DNA of 60,000 bases from Adiantum capillus-veneris (lineage: Eukaryota > Streptophyta > Polypodiopsida > Polypodiales > Pteridaceae). The stretch covers positions 25,426,469 through 25,486,468 of the forward strand of contig CM043942.1 of assembly GCA_014529385.2 (NCBI GenBank). The letters run 5' to 3'. Made by a program: the position numbers and the translations under genes. Below the pieces are notes generated by a model. It worked only from the letters and a program-made list of their open reading frames with translations. It made no database searches and was not told the DNA's origin. Below, piece after piece: positions 21,967-33,885 of the stretch (its first letter is position 1; every line of letters begins with the position of its first letter).

Positions 21967-22612
21967 CTTGGGCTTCAACATCATCTCTCTAAGCAAGCTC
22001 AAGGATCAAAATATGGTGCAAGACTTGACCCTACCTTAACTCTCTAAGCTAGTGCAACTCATCCAAGAGAGAGAGAGAGAAGGCTGACACCATTTCCAAG
22101 TCTCATCTTAGTATGCCCCTGAATTTCAGGCTTCAATTGATAGTCTCATTTGATAACTAAATTCATAGTGATACTAGAGACTACAATGAACTTTTTGAAT
22201 GTATTCGAAGGAAAATTAGGACAAATCGTGGCAAGGAGGCTATCATTTAGAGAAAACAAGCAGCATGTAAACACCAATAGCGCACATAATAGTTAAGCCA
22301 GCAGGAGTTTCTAATCTATCTATTATTACTTAGTTATTCAGTAGTTAACATCCTCATTAATGCATATTGTAAGTTGAAACCGAGAATATATAATGGATTC
22401 TTGCCTAGATATGTAGTGGTTAGGAAGATTAGTGATTTTTGCAAGATTAATAAGTGACTAGTGCTTGTAAGAATCAATAAATCTATAATTAGTGGCTAAT
22501 TAAGAGGTATGGATGCTAGATTAAATAGAGTAGATAATGAGAAGAGAGGATTGCTAGAGATTATCGAATGACAAGATGGAAAAGAAAGAGTGGGATACAC
22601 ATAGTGAGCAGC

Positions 22613-22625
22613 ACACACACACACA

Positions 22626-22661
<36 letters not shown>
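22613..22661. repeat. AC/TC/AC compound microsatellite
   Basis: (AC)n, (TC)n and (AC)n runs in succession. A similar TC/AC tract precedes the related dispersed repeat at 57,772. Confidence 0.95.
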
Positions 22662-22699
22662 AAATATTATTGAATGATTAAGGGGAGATTAGAGAAACT

Positions 22700-23080
22700 A
22701 GGCTATTAGTGTAATCCCCTCCTATGGGGTGACTGGGAAAAAAAGGGGGGGCCTAATGTAGTGGGAACGCACTTCTTCTTGTCTTGGTTGTTGGTTACCA
22801 CTCAAATGGGCAAGATATTTTTTTTTTACCATGTCTATGTGCAAACCTAGTCATGACTACCACTTTTGGTTTGTGTACTTGTTGACCAAGGTTTTTTTGG
22901 AAAAGACCTCTCATTGGTTTTCTTGATCCAAAGAGGAAACCTAACCTTGTGGGAGCTTGTCCGTGCTTGTCTCGATATTGATGCCACTTTTGTGGGTTTG
23001 GGGTTTGGGATGGGAACTACATGTCCAACCCCACGAGTACCTGTTGTTGCCCTTCTCTTTGCACTAGTTTGTGGTCATCT
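22700..23080 (+). repeat. Dispersed repeat, copy 1 (partner 58,275-58,665)
   Basis: Both copies share ordered blocks such as TAATCCCCTC, GAATGTAGTGGGA or its variant, TTGTGGGA and CCTGTTGTTGCCCTT. The last 100 bases also form the start of the right inner arm. No coding function is recognised; the 73-codon ORF here is not conserved as an ORF in the other copy. Confidence 0.8.
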
Positions 23081-23868
23081 CCTCTAGAAGCTTCTTTTCT
23101 ATTGTCTCTAGGTGCAATGACATCATATTTTTTATAGCTCTGAGGCAACTTGCTCGTGTACCTTTCCGTTTTTCATGTATGGGATATGGCTTCATTGGTA
23201 TGTATTGTAAATTTTTTTAATATGGGTTCTTTGAATAAAGGTTCATTTTCTCTCTTATTGATTAAATTACTGGCCTCTATGGGCATGATGTTTCCCATGT
23301 AAACTCTGGTTACTAATGGTTCGCCGTTTCCATTGGGGACTAGAGACTATCTGCAACATAATTGGACATGCTAGGACCTAGGATGGAAGGAGAAGGAGGC
23401 CTTGGACACGGGGGGTCACCTCCTAGACATGTAAGTTACCACCCGGATGCAAATGGAAGGGCTTTTTAATTGCCAAATTTTAAAATTTTAATAGGATTAT
23501 ATTAACAAAAGGGGGTTTTGAATTGATTTTAGAAAAAAAAGTAGTAAGTTTCTAAAGAAAAAGGGGTGATTTTATTAATATGTAATCTAATCACATCATA
23601 ACTCATGCAAATGGTTTCCTTTTGTGGCCTTACCATGTCTGAGTTATTGTATGCTCATTGCATGCTACTTGTTTGTAAAAAAGATAGGGATTGTATACCT
23701 ACTAGCAAGTGGTATCATAACTAGTTCTTCGAGAAAAATACATTATGGATGATGTGGGGATGCTTGTGCTTTTGATCATTTTAATGGACTTGGACCAAGT
23801 TGAATACCCGTGGCTTTTATCATTTCGAGGAACATCGGAGAGGTTTATCATCAGGGTGAAAGCATGTT
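22980..23868 (-). repeat. Right inner arm of the inverted duplication
   Basis: Reverse complement of 19,108-19,950 with frequent substitutions. Both arms are colinear up to the point where the right arm passes into an unrelated 250-bp segment. Confidence 0.9.
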
Positions 23869-24120
23869 AACCTGTCGCGCTTTTTGTGCTAGTTAGCAGT
23901 TTCAAGTTAGCACATCTTCAAAAAGTTGGGCGTCCGGTAAATTTTTTACAAATAATATCAAAATTTGTCGGAGGTTGTACATTTGGATTCCTTGTTTCAA
24001 GTGCTTTCTATTGATATATCATATGTCATAGATCTTGGAGATGTAGCTCAAGTTATTGTACTAGTTAGCATATGTCAAAATTGTGCTAGTTAGCATTGTC
24101 TGGGACATGAAAAAGCATGA
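23869..24120. other. Short unrelated segment between right inner and outer arms
   Basis: This stretch replaces the 2.15-kb left segment. It contains a repeated GTGCTAGTTAGCA-type motif (about 23,888, 24,060 and 24,088). It begins AGGGTGAAAGCATGT, the same 15 bases as the left boundary of the 11.9-kb transposon, but no matching opposite end is present. Confidence 0.6.
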
Positions 24121-24556
24121 GAAGTGGAGAAAGAGAGAGAGGGAGAGCGAGCTCATGGCCACATCATTGGCATCACCATCTTCTCCTTGCACCCTCTCTT
24201 GGCCGTTCCTCAAACCCTACAAAACATGCATTGTTATGAGTCCCTTCACTTAAAAACATGATGCCACCTTACCTTATTTTTTCTCTTTTAACTCTCTTTT
24301 AAGAGAATCAATCACTATGAGAAACAGTGAGGTCGTGATGTAAGGTTCTAGGTTGAAAATGAAACCCAAAGCCCACTTATAGCTCCAGTGGACCATGATT
24401 TCCAAGGTAAAGAATGTGTGCCTTCTAGCATGCAAAAAGGGGAAAAAACTTTTAAAGGTTTTATCGGTATTTACACTAAGTCTTGTTAGAATTTTTAGAT
24501 CTCTTTTAGAAGAAAAGTCCATAATTGAGCCAAAATTTGCAATTTTAGCAAGTTAA

Positions 24557-25878
24557 AAAATGGTAACCTAACAGGACATAAAAGTGTCCTTTCAGGGTTT
24601 TGGGAAAAAGTTCCAAAACCATAGTAGATCCACTCATTTTCAAAAATCCTTTCATGAGCTTATAGTTCAATAACTACTACATATGGAAAATATGAGAAAC
24701 TTGTAATTTTTCTCATCCCTTGGTCACTACAAGCCTCCAAAGTTGATGGACCAGTGCATTTTTTTCCAAAACAACAATTTCTTACGGTTGATTGCATATA
24801 AATAAGAGTGGAGATTTTTGTATGACATGAGATAAAATGCCCCGTTAACTTCAATGGGTTGGTGACCAAAACGTATGGTTCCTTTTACCTCACTAATGTT
24901 TTTTTGGGCAAAAAAAATAGGTACAAAAAAGTTTCCTTTTAGCCATTCTGCGGGCCTATCATCAAAGTTTCTATAGTCACGCTCAATACACATACTATAT
25001 ACATGTTTTCTTAGTTCCCTTCGGGCCTATGGATTCAAAAGGAGCCATGGAGCATGTCAAAAGGATAATGGATCTCTTACAATTGAAACCTTGGGGGAAA
25101 TGATAAAGTGCTAAATACAGCAAACATGAAAAAACTGGGATTAGCATTATGACCTCAAGAAACCCATAGAAACTACTCAATATCTAGCCAAGTTTGTAGT
25201 CTATGATTAGATATGGTTACTACCTACAAAATACACACAATTGGCCTAAGAAACTAGCAATATTGAGAAAGTTATACTTGCTACTCTAAAATGTATCGTA
25301 TTCTTCAAAAACAATCAAAAAACTCAACCATCATCATATACTATGCTATATAGCATATTAGGTCCCCCAAAACTCAAGGAAGATTAGATTTATGCTATAT
25401 ATTACACTTACACAATCAAAATTGAATTTGGATATCAAGAAAGCCCCCAAAAAAATCATAGAAGTGCTAATTTTGGCCAAAAAAACAGGATTATGCAATT
25501 CTTGTAAATTGGTCATAACTTTCAATTTTAACACTTAGCTCTCCCTACAAGCATCAAAACATATTGACAACTATGAAGGCCTAACCTCTAGCCATCTAAA
25601 CCTCACAAACATGAAGTTTAGAGTGGTATAGTTGCCAAAAATTGGAAAAAAGCGAAAAACAGGACCCGTTTTTTCACACAGTTTAGGTTCAAAAATGTTG
25701 TGTAAGAGTAAGGTTAATGGTGAGATCGATACTCCAAAAAAAATGCTAAGTTTTTTTCAGCTCATAAGGCAACTTTGTGGATATATAGCACCTAGAAATC
25801 CATTCTCATACTCTTCAAATAATTCAAGCAAAATGGTCACTTAACAGGACATAAAAGTGTCTTGTTACCATTCTAGTG
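24557..25878. mobile_element. TTAA-flanked TIR DNA element, second copy
   Basis: Matches 360-1506 plus 10,444-10,616 and is uninterrupted. TTAA lies on both sides (24,553-24,556 and 25,879-25,882). The left terminal repeat has lost part of its outermost CACTAG bases, while the right end is intact. The left outer arm near 16,515 shows the site without the element. A weak minus-strand frame (25,180-24,660) parallels that of copy 1. Confidence 0.85.
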
Positions 25879-26043
25879 TTAAAACCTGGTTAAAACTACA
25901 TTTAACCTTGGTTTTTGACAAGAGCATCTCGTCTTTAGAAGTGCAAGAGTGAGAGAGGGCGAGCATCTCTGGATCACTTTTATAAAAAAGAGGAAATGGG
26001 GGCAAGGGAGTCTTAGAATATTAAGAAAAAACGGGTGACTCAT

Positions 26044-26047
<4 letters not shown>

Positions 26048-26091
<44 letters not shown>

Positions 26092-26103
26092 AGAAGAAGA
26101 GGA
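26048..26103. repeat. GA/GAA microsatellite
   Basis: Reverse-complement counterpart of the 16,247 microsatellite within the right arm. Confidence 0.95.
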
Positions 26104-28271
26104 GGTTCTTGACAAGCCCTAGAGGACTTCTTTAAATATAATATTGATATGAACCACCGGTGTACCATGGTGTGCTTTGAGAAATCATTGTAGACATGAA
26201 AGTGAAGTTTAAAAGAATGCCAAGATCTAGGGTGTTACATATAGCGACATGCAGCAAATCAAGGAAAGCCACTCTCGCATAAAGAGTGGCGCACACTGAA
26301 ATTTCCAAGACGTAGCCATTCAAATAATTCCATATGGCTATCTTAAAGTAGCCTCACTTCTTTGAATGGTAAGAATGGTGATTATGCCTAGCTTTTGGCG
26401 GGAGAAATTTTAACCATTCAAAGAACAGGATAGAGTAGGAGAGGAGTTGCCTCCCTAGAGTCTACTGAACCTGCTAGCGAGGGTGATGAGGATTAGAGTT
26501 CATCAAACATTTTGGAGAAACAGTTTGAAATCACTTATGAGTGGGAAATGCAAAACTTAGTCCGAATGAAATTTGAGACCCAAAAGGGACTATGATCTAC
26601 GTATAATAACTCTGCACATGCACCTATGGGGATGCATGATCATGAGGCAAGGCCTAATAGCTTGCCTTGGCTCTATGGAAGGAAATTAAGATGAGGAATT
26701 GTTTGACATAGGTTTCCCTCATACTTTTAACCATGCAAGATTTCTAAGAAAATAAATCTCCATAACACAATCATCAAAATATAAATACATTTTGGGGTTA
26801 GCAAATGGAATGGGAACTTAAATCTGGGATCAATGAGTGGTTGATCTATAGATATCTCTCAAGCTGCCATCCTATGAGGAGGAGCTAGAGCTTGAGATTA
26901 CATGTATTTTGATGTTGTGCTAGGCAAGGAGTGGCACTCTACAAGGAAGCTGCTTAAAAGCCAAGTAGGTGAAGTAATGGAAAGTGTTGAGGCCTTATGG
27001 AAAGGAACATAAATCTAGAAAGGTATGTGGTTGTGAGGAGAATAAGTTTCCTCAGTTGTAGCTTGCCAACACATTTCAAAACCATTATTTTGAAAGGAAT
27101 TAAATAAATACTCCAATATAAAATTTGATGTGGTTTGACTAACAACAAAGGAGACTAGTATAGTCTTTGTAAGGATCATGTGCAAGCTTTCATGTGAACT
27201 GAATGCTTGTGGCTTTACCCATTGAGGAACTTAATATTGATAGTTTCTAGATCATTAAGTGGCCTTTATGAAGTAAGAAAGAAGTGAAAGTACAAAATTA
27301 TAGTCAAATGTGGCTTGTGCATGGATCACTAGGTGCTAATCCCTTGGTAGCAATGCGTCAATTGCTGAGTCAAATTGATCACAAGAGATATGTGGGCTTT
27401 CAACAACCATTGCCAAGTATGAAACACTGGGTCTCTCTCTATATACTCGATCATCTCTCTAGTAAGATGAATCAGAGGGACATTTTCCTTAGTTAAAAAT
27501 AACCAAAAAAGTTTCACAAGCTAAAACATCTCCTATACAAAACTTACACAATTAAAAACTACTTACATATTTATCTTTCCAAGCTACTTTACCTATTGAA
27601 CCATAGTGCATGGAGTTTTTCCTAGCGTGAGCTTTGCATTGTTGTCTATGTGGTGGGATAATCCCATTTTCTACTTCCTCACTCTTTTCTTGCATGACCC
27701 ACTACTACTCTACATCTGCAATGTTGCCACCAAGCTAGATCCTCTCTAGATTTGCAACCTAGTTGGTTGTGGAACTTTGTACACTTGCTTAGTTTTTAGA
27801 GGTTTTTTTATATACCCCTTCTGTCATTGCATCAGGAAAGAATCATTGGAGGATTTCAAAAATCAAGCATACAACACTTCCTCAACAAAGCTTGCATGAT
27901 CATACAATTGGTCTCTGGACTTATAAAACAAGTCTTATAAATCGAATGTATAATAATTTGCAAGTGGAACCAAAATGCATTGCTTTGCGCAATGCCAAAA
28001 TTGACCTCACCACCATGACCCTATAGTAGCACCCGTGTGTATTTGTCAAGGGTGAATCAGTGTTCTCATCCTCTATAGTTGGAGAAGCATGCTCCAGAAT
28101 AGGTGACGTAACCCCCAGTGCCACCACCAAAACATGCATCCCACTAGGAGTCCCCCACCGCTTCACCTATCACAGTGCTTGCTAGCCTGAGATAAACACC
28201 ATTGTGTGCTATTGGAAGATGTTTGTCGTCGACCACCTGTGGACTGTCAAAAAGGTTTAGGCAAAGCCGGG

Positions 28272-28421
28272 GTAGAGTGGAATGAAGTACCATTTCCTAG
28301 CTACATCCATCAGTGTTTGAGAACAATACTCCCCCAATTCATCTTCATGGATATCTTTCAGCTCTGCATACTGCTCAAAAGCTTGTATGTGTACATCGAG
28401 GTCATCCTTTGAATATTGGAA
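28272..28421 (-). pseudogene. Ty3-type gag remnant in the right arm
   Basis: Reverse-strand counterpart of 13,965-14,129, keeping DVHIQAFEQYAELKDI and ARKWYF with substitutions (for example EWGEYFF has become ELGEYCS). It is a non-functional fragment. Confidence 0.7.
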
Positions 28422-29395
28422 AAGAAATTTTCAGGTGAGTGGAATATTCCTTGCTTTTGTTGATTCTGGTTTTGTTTACTGGCTTCTAGTCACGTGGAGT
28501 TTTTTGTCATAATGATCAGTATCATCCTCACAGTTATCCGTCTGTCTCTATGACGGTCTCTTCTATTGTCTTCTTGGTTTCCTTGTGTAATGAGTGATGA
28601 ATTTTCAAACTCTTGTCACTTTCATCAATCTACTATTGACTTTAGATCCCTGAGACCTATTCCTTCTTGCAACCTTTCAACCCTCTGATGCTTGGAATGA
28701 CTTGATTACTGCAAATCCCTAGATTCTCCAACACTGCCCCTCTTGGAGAGACCTTAGTTTCATTCCCAGGGTGTGGATTGGTTTCAGATCCTACTTCAGT
28801 CTCTTTTGCAATTGGAATGACCCTCTCTTGGTTTTCTATAAAGAGAGTTGTTGGTCTCATCGACCTCTTGTGCTCGTATTGGGTGGCATTGTGGACATAA
28901 AATAACTCTAATACTAGCTGGAGGTAGTTTTCCTATCCTATAGCAATTATTTCCAAACACCATGATTGTCAAAATTGAATGAGATGGATTTTTTTTTACA
29001 TCTATTCTAGGTTGGAAATTAGAATTATATATGTTAGACTTAGATAGCACATCAGACAAAGACTTCATAATACTAGAACTAAAAAGACAGAACATTGGAA
29101 CTAGAAACACAAGATATTTTAATTGAGATAGGAACTAAGATTGCATTCAAAATATCAGATTACAATTGGTAAGTCTCAAGTATGCCAGTAGTTGGCTTTG
29201 GAATTACAAAAAGAGAGAGAGCGCAACAAATGATTACAAAGTGATACAAGAGTACAAGTGGCTTAAAATCTAGACGTTCAAGGATTTTAGGGATTCCAAA
29301 GTTGTACAAAATGAGTAACATGACCTTTTTATAGGCCATCACACTGGTGTATGACTGACTGTACACTATCAGTTATTGTGGTAACTCACTGATTA

Positions 29396-30520
29396 CTACT
29401 TTTGGAAGCTTCATATATCCGCCAATCCTGCTAGAGGTATGTTGGCGGATATGCCATGAGCAGATTCTAGCATAGTGAGAACTAAACCAACATACCACAA
29501 TATTGGCCAAGGACGTAGCTCAATCCGCAAGCACATGGAAGAAAATAGATGGTTTTCTCAACCCTCTAAGACAACCGCTACTCAAGGAAATCAAATCCAG
29601 ACATCCTATGTGCTTGTGACTTCAATACAATCTACAATACTCACGCTATCAAAATCAATACCGAAATTCCTCAAATCGTCTCGAAACTCCATTAGGGAAA
29701 ATTTGGACTCTGAAAGGGGCCCTATAAGGATGTTTGACTTTGTCTCTCTTGTCCAAAGTGGGAAACCCAGTGAAGTCCATAAACGCTTCATCAAAACACT
29801 ATCAACCAACATATCATTGGAGAGATCTTAGAAAGTAGGTTCTAAATTCCCAAACTCCGACAAATTTGGAGTTGATTTGTAGAAGTTATGGCCTCTCCCC
29901 ACTGAAGCTGAAATATGGGGAGATATTCCATTTACAAGATGAAGTTGTCATATCAAAAAACGAAATCTTCTAGAGAATATAAGGAATTTGATGGAATACT
30001 ATATATCAATGGATAGATTTCAATGAGTACATTCTAATTCCCCAAGGTCTGAAAAGTTTTGATTTCATTTGTTAAAATTTTACCCTGCGCCCATTTTGGA
30101 CAAGAGAGAGAAATTCAAAGTGCGTATAGGGCCCCTTTGAGAGTCCAAACTTTCTCTAATGACAGGGAATCCTCTACTTACCAAGAGGTCACTACCCTAT
30201 GGACTCTGACCCTATATCCCACTCATAACCACTTGGTGCAACAAACACGTATGAAGACAGGCAGTTTATTACATATTGATTCTCAACATGCATGCTCCTA
30301 ATGTGTAGGTCTTCTTGTCATGAACCTAATGGTATAAGAATTTGCAAAACAGATACATAGTTTGCAAGATAGCTCATTTAGAAGATCGTGGGAGCTCACC
30401 TCACAACGGAACCAAAACTTTGCAATCTTGCCGTTAGTGCATAGCCCATGCCGTTCCAAACTTGTTGGTGGTGCCGGCTTCACAATGGATGCTCCGTAGG
30501 GTGCGTAGTGAAGAGATAAG
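29396..30520. other. Intergenic with a small inverted repeat, no gene recognised
   Basis: Arms of about 75 bp at 29,688-29,762 and 30,088-30,163 are inverted copies (CATTAG(G/A)GAAA(A/G)TTTGGACTC at their ends, GACAAGAGAGA near the inner ends), separated by about 325 bp. No protein is recognised; the 118-codon plus ORF at 29,475 overlaps one arm and lacks any motif. Confidence 0.55.
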
Positions 30521-30645
<125 letters not shown>

Positions 30646-30649
30646 AGCT

Positions 30650-31904
30650 CGTAACCCTAGCACCTAGCTCCAACGTCCTCCTCAGCCCCCCCTGGGCGAG
30701 GGGTTGCCCTTGGGGGAGGCGTTAAGCCTCAGCTCAACCCACCTCAACAGTGAGATCCTCTTCGAAGCTCTGTACGATGCTAGTCGTCTTTGCCCCGGCC
30801 CTAGCCACCCAAGCTCAGGCTCTGATGACTTGACCTCTGCCTAATTGCGCCCAGACTCGGTCTCTGTAGACTCGGACAGAGGCTTGCTTTGCTGCTCTCG
30901 CGATGCTCGCTTTGCTGCTCTCGACGTGCCACACATAGGCAGCTTTTAATGAAACGAAGCCCAAGCCTTCATTTTGAATTTGCTTCCTGGACTGAGTGCC
31001 CACCATGGCCACTCGGGCTTCATCTCGCGGGAAGCTCACATTCGCCGGTGTCATGGAAACACCCCCACAAGTGGACAGTATAGCCCGGCTTCAACATGAA
31101 GTCGAAAAACTTCTCAAGGAAAACGACGCTCTGAAGGAAAGACTCACAGCCATTGAGTCTCGCCTCACCACAGCGGAGAACTCCAACAAGGGGAAGATGG
31201 AACAAAAGGAAATCAAGCTCAATACGGAGGCAGAAATTACACTCACCGAGAAGGTCAAGACTAAAGTGCAAGATTTCATCCTCCGCAAAGTAGAAGACCG
31301 TGTGGCGTCTACGCTACGCGAACAACAACGACAAGAGGCCATTGCTCTTAATGTTCGCATTGGCGGGCTCCTGAGAGATTGGCAAGGAAAGGAGAACCCC
31401 AAGTTCCACGAGTCTTTTGCTCGCATCCAAAAAACAACCCCCATGATACAGTGGGATCCATCGACAATCACCACTCTCGCTCACGAGCATCGCACCAACC
31501 ATGCAATTCTTACCTTCAAGACGAAAGCGGATCGATTCAAGCTCCTTGAGCAATCGAAGCTTCTCAAGGACACAAAAATTTGGTTTGCTGAAGATCTCAC
31601 ACCCACCCAACTCAAACAGAAGAAGGCCGAACTCCAAAAGATGCGCGAAGCACGCACAGCAGGGAAATGGGCAGTGTACCGAGGAGGTAAAGCCATCATC
31701 CAAGAGTTTCAAACTCCCAAACCAGCTCCCCCCTCCTCACCTATCTCATCTTAGGTTTTTGTCCATCCCCCATCCCACCTTATCTTTTTTTCACACCACT
31801 CGATGGACCCTGAGTCCTTAACTGATATGTATCAGACAGATCCTTTGTAATGTTTTGTTTCTGGTCCCATAGGTCATATATGACCTCCGTGGATGATAAT
31901 TCAA

Positions 31905-31907
<3 letters not shown>
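30650..31907 (+). mobile_element. LINE-like unit carrying only ORF1
   Basis: A GC-richer leader (30,650-31,004) includes a duplicated block of about 24 bp (GCTTTGCTGCTCTCG at about 30,890 and 30,911). The ORF1-type gene follows, then a short 3' region (TTTGTAATGTTTTGTTTCTGG near 31,845) that runs into a TC microsatellite. No endonuclease or reverse transcriptase frame follows. Boundaries and target duplications could not be fixed; the flanking microsatellites may hide them. Confidence 0.55.
31005..31754 (+). CDS. LINE-1 ORF1p-like RNA-binding protein
   Basis: An intact frame of 249 codons starts at an ATG in a strong context (CACCATGGCC). Residues ~25-70 form a heptad-rich coiled coil (IARLQHEVEKLLKENDALKE ...), as in L1 ORF1p trimers. 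The second half reads ILTFKTKADRFKLLEQSK, then TKIWFAEDLTP and ARTAGKWAVYRGGKAI. This matches the RRM/C-terminal pattern of L1-type ORF1 proteins, including 'EDLTP..', 'AR..GK.A' and a final basic 'R.GK.II'. Such proteins coat LINE RNA. The frame shows no decay, unlike most coding sequence nearby, which argues for a recent copy. A host gene derived from ORF1 is possible but unproven. Confidence 0.65.
   Translation: MATRASSRGKLTFAGVMETPPQVDSIARLQHEVEKLLKENDALKERLTAIESRLTTAENSNKGKMEQKEIKLNTEAEITLTEKVKTKVQDFILRKVEDRVASTLREQQRQEAIALNVRIGGLLRDWQGKENPKFHESFARIQKTTPMIQWDPSTITTLAHEHRTNHAILTFKTKADRFKLLEQSKLLKDTKIWFAEDLTPTQLKQKKAELQKMREARTAGKWAVYRGGKAIIQEFQTPKPAPPSSPISS

Positions 31908-31972
<65 letters not shown>
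31908..31972. repeat. TC microsatellite
   Basis: (TC)n of about 32 units directly after the LINE-like unit. Confidence 0.97.
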
Positions 31973-31975
<3 letters not shown>

Positions 31976-32199
31976 CTCATAGACACGGCACACAATAAAC
32001 ACAAAGATAGGTTTAGGGTAAATTTTTTTTGGCTTATATACATTTCTCTTGAGGGGGCACATTTTCATAAAAAAGAATCTCTCAAATCTATCAAAATAAA
32101 TATTACAAAAAATCAGTGATCCTTCTAAGTGTTCCATCAGTCAGCACCCTCCTCCTTCTGCGTCCATGTATTTATTTGGTTTTTAATCCATTCCTTTTC

Positions 32200-33500
32200 T
32201 CAATAGAACCCTGGTGACTTAATCATCTTCAAGTAAGATTCATATTTGATGTTGTAGATACTCATTGTTGGTCCAAAAATCTTGCTATCATATGTGAAAA
32301 AACCTATGTTGAAAGTCCCTTCAAAGGCTTGCATGTGGAAGCTAGGTAAAAACATCAACCATTGGTAGAAGTGGTAAGGGTTGAGTAGAGAGGTTTGTAT
32401 CTTTGTGCGGTGCAAACACCTCAATGCATGCTAGCAGTGTTTTGTAGATCTTTCTGAGCATCATGTACGTCAAATCAGGAGAGCCATTGAAGAGCTTGAT
32501 GGAGCCCATTAGGGTTTTCACCATATTAGTACCACTGATTCTCTCTCCTTCTTTGGGTGGTGGAAGCTTAGGGTGATTCAACCAGGTTGGATGCTTCTCC
32601 AAAAGCCTTGAGTGGGCCTTCCAAGTTCTCATCCTCGGTGTTGTGAAGTACGAGACATCATCTCTGAAAGATTTGGAGCATCAACCGACATACTAGGTAT
32701 CGGGTACTTTGTGAGCGAACCTTTTCTCCATTTTTTCTGTGGTGAGTCTACTATTCTCTTGGAGATTGCTTGATCTTTTATGTCACCCTCAAAGAGAGGT
32801 GTCATGTCTTGTACTTGAATTTGTTTCTTCATTGAGCACTTCATATTTGAGCAAAGGGTAAGGGAGGGATGGTTGCATCTACTCTTCTCTGATTACATTT
32901 TTATCCAGCCTTAGCACCCCCACATAGTGTAGCATCCTCTCTTCTCAGTCTATGGCTTTCTCTATTAAAGTCAAAAGATGGGCCTCATCCTCTGCTATCA
33001 TGTCTTTCCCTTCCTCTTGAATTTGTGGAGGTATATCCACCAATATAAGTTCCTCTGAGATGTCTAGAATCTCCATAGGATCTTGTTGGGCATTGACTCT
33101 TGAGTCACTTGGACTTGAATCTGTGGCTTGGCCCCGTGCTCTCTCGACTTCCTGTTTCAATTTTGTCAGTTGTTGTTGTACAAGTTTGTGTCTTCTTGTG
33201 GCTTCTTCTGCATTGTTGACTAACAGATCTTGCAGCATTTCCCAACTGGTGCTTTAAATGGTTGCTCTCTTTTTGGAGCTCTTTCTTCTATGCCTTTAGT
33301 GTCTCTTTAGCTGCTAAGGAACCTTCTGCAATGTGGAATCTTTGCATTTCCGCTCTCCTATCAAACCTTCCTCTCTCATCTTGAGCATTCTATTTCCCTT
33401 AACCACAATGAGGTGACCTGGTTTTGATTCTATCAAGAATTTGGTGGGCATCTCTTACATCTTCGTCATTTGCTACTACCACACTTTTTGTTGCTGGCCT
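32200..33500 (-). pseudogene. Decayed minus-strand coding stretch, unrecognised
   Basis: Several minus-strand frames follow each other with shifts: 33,238-32,945 (heptad-like, ARRHKLVQQQLTKLKQEVERA with variations, then acidic), 32,844-32,629, 32,632-32,342 and 32,424-32,200 (aromatic-rich, FYQWLMFLPSFHMQAF). A start-like MPRPATKS lies near 33,505. The composition looks like real but broken protein, perhaps a gag-like or capsid-like protein, but I recognise no family. Confidence 0.35.
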
Positions 33501-33654
33501 AGGCATTGGTCCATCCAATCAATGTTTCCAAAGTTGATGTCGATGTCGGGTGTCACTCCTCTATGAAAGAGGCACCTCTCCCGTGTATGTCTCTGTCAGA
33601 CAAGAAGTCGTCGATGCCACAAGTGGGTTATCAATGCCAAGAATCAAAGTGTTT

Positions 33655-33785
33655 GTGTGCGTGTGCGTGTGCGTGTGTGTTGTACTATGCACACAATCCC
33701 TCTCTCTTTCTATCAAATCCCCTTTCTCTTCATCATCAATAGTGTGTGTATTTGAGGACCCAATGTTGAAGTTAAGATGAAGCTA

Positions 33786-33863
<78 letters not shown>

Positions 33864-33885
33864 ACTCTCTCTCTCTTTCTCTCTA
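33655..33885. repeat. GTGC and TC microsatellites
   Basis: A GTGTGCGTGTGCG tract (33,652-33,680) and a long (TC)n run (33,788-33,885). Confidence 0.95.

Larger units (their letters stand above)
24121..29395 (-). repeat. Right outer arm of the inverted duplication
   Basis: Reverse complement of 12,990-16,951. It is interrupted by the TTAA-type TIR element (24,557-25,878) at a position where the left arm (about 16,510-16,530) is uninterrupted. That makes the insertion younger than the duplication. Confidence 0.9.
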
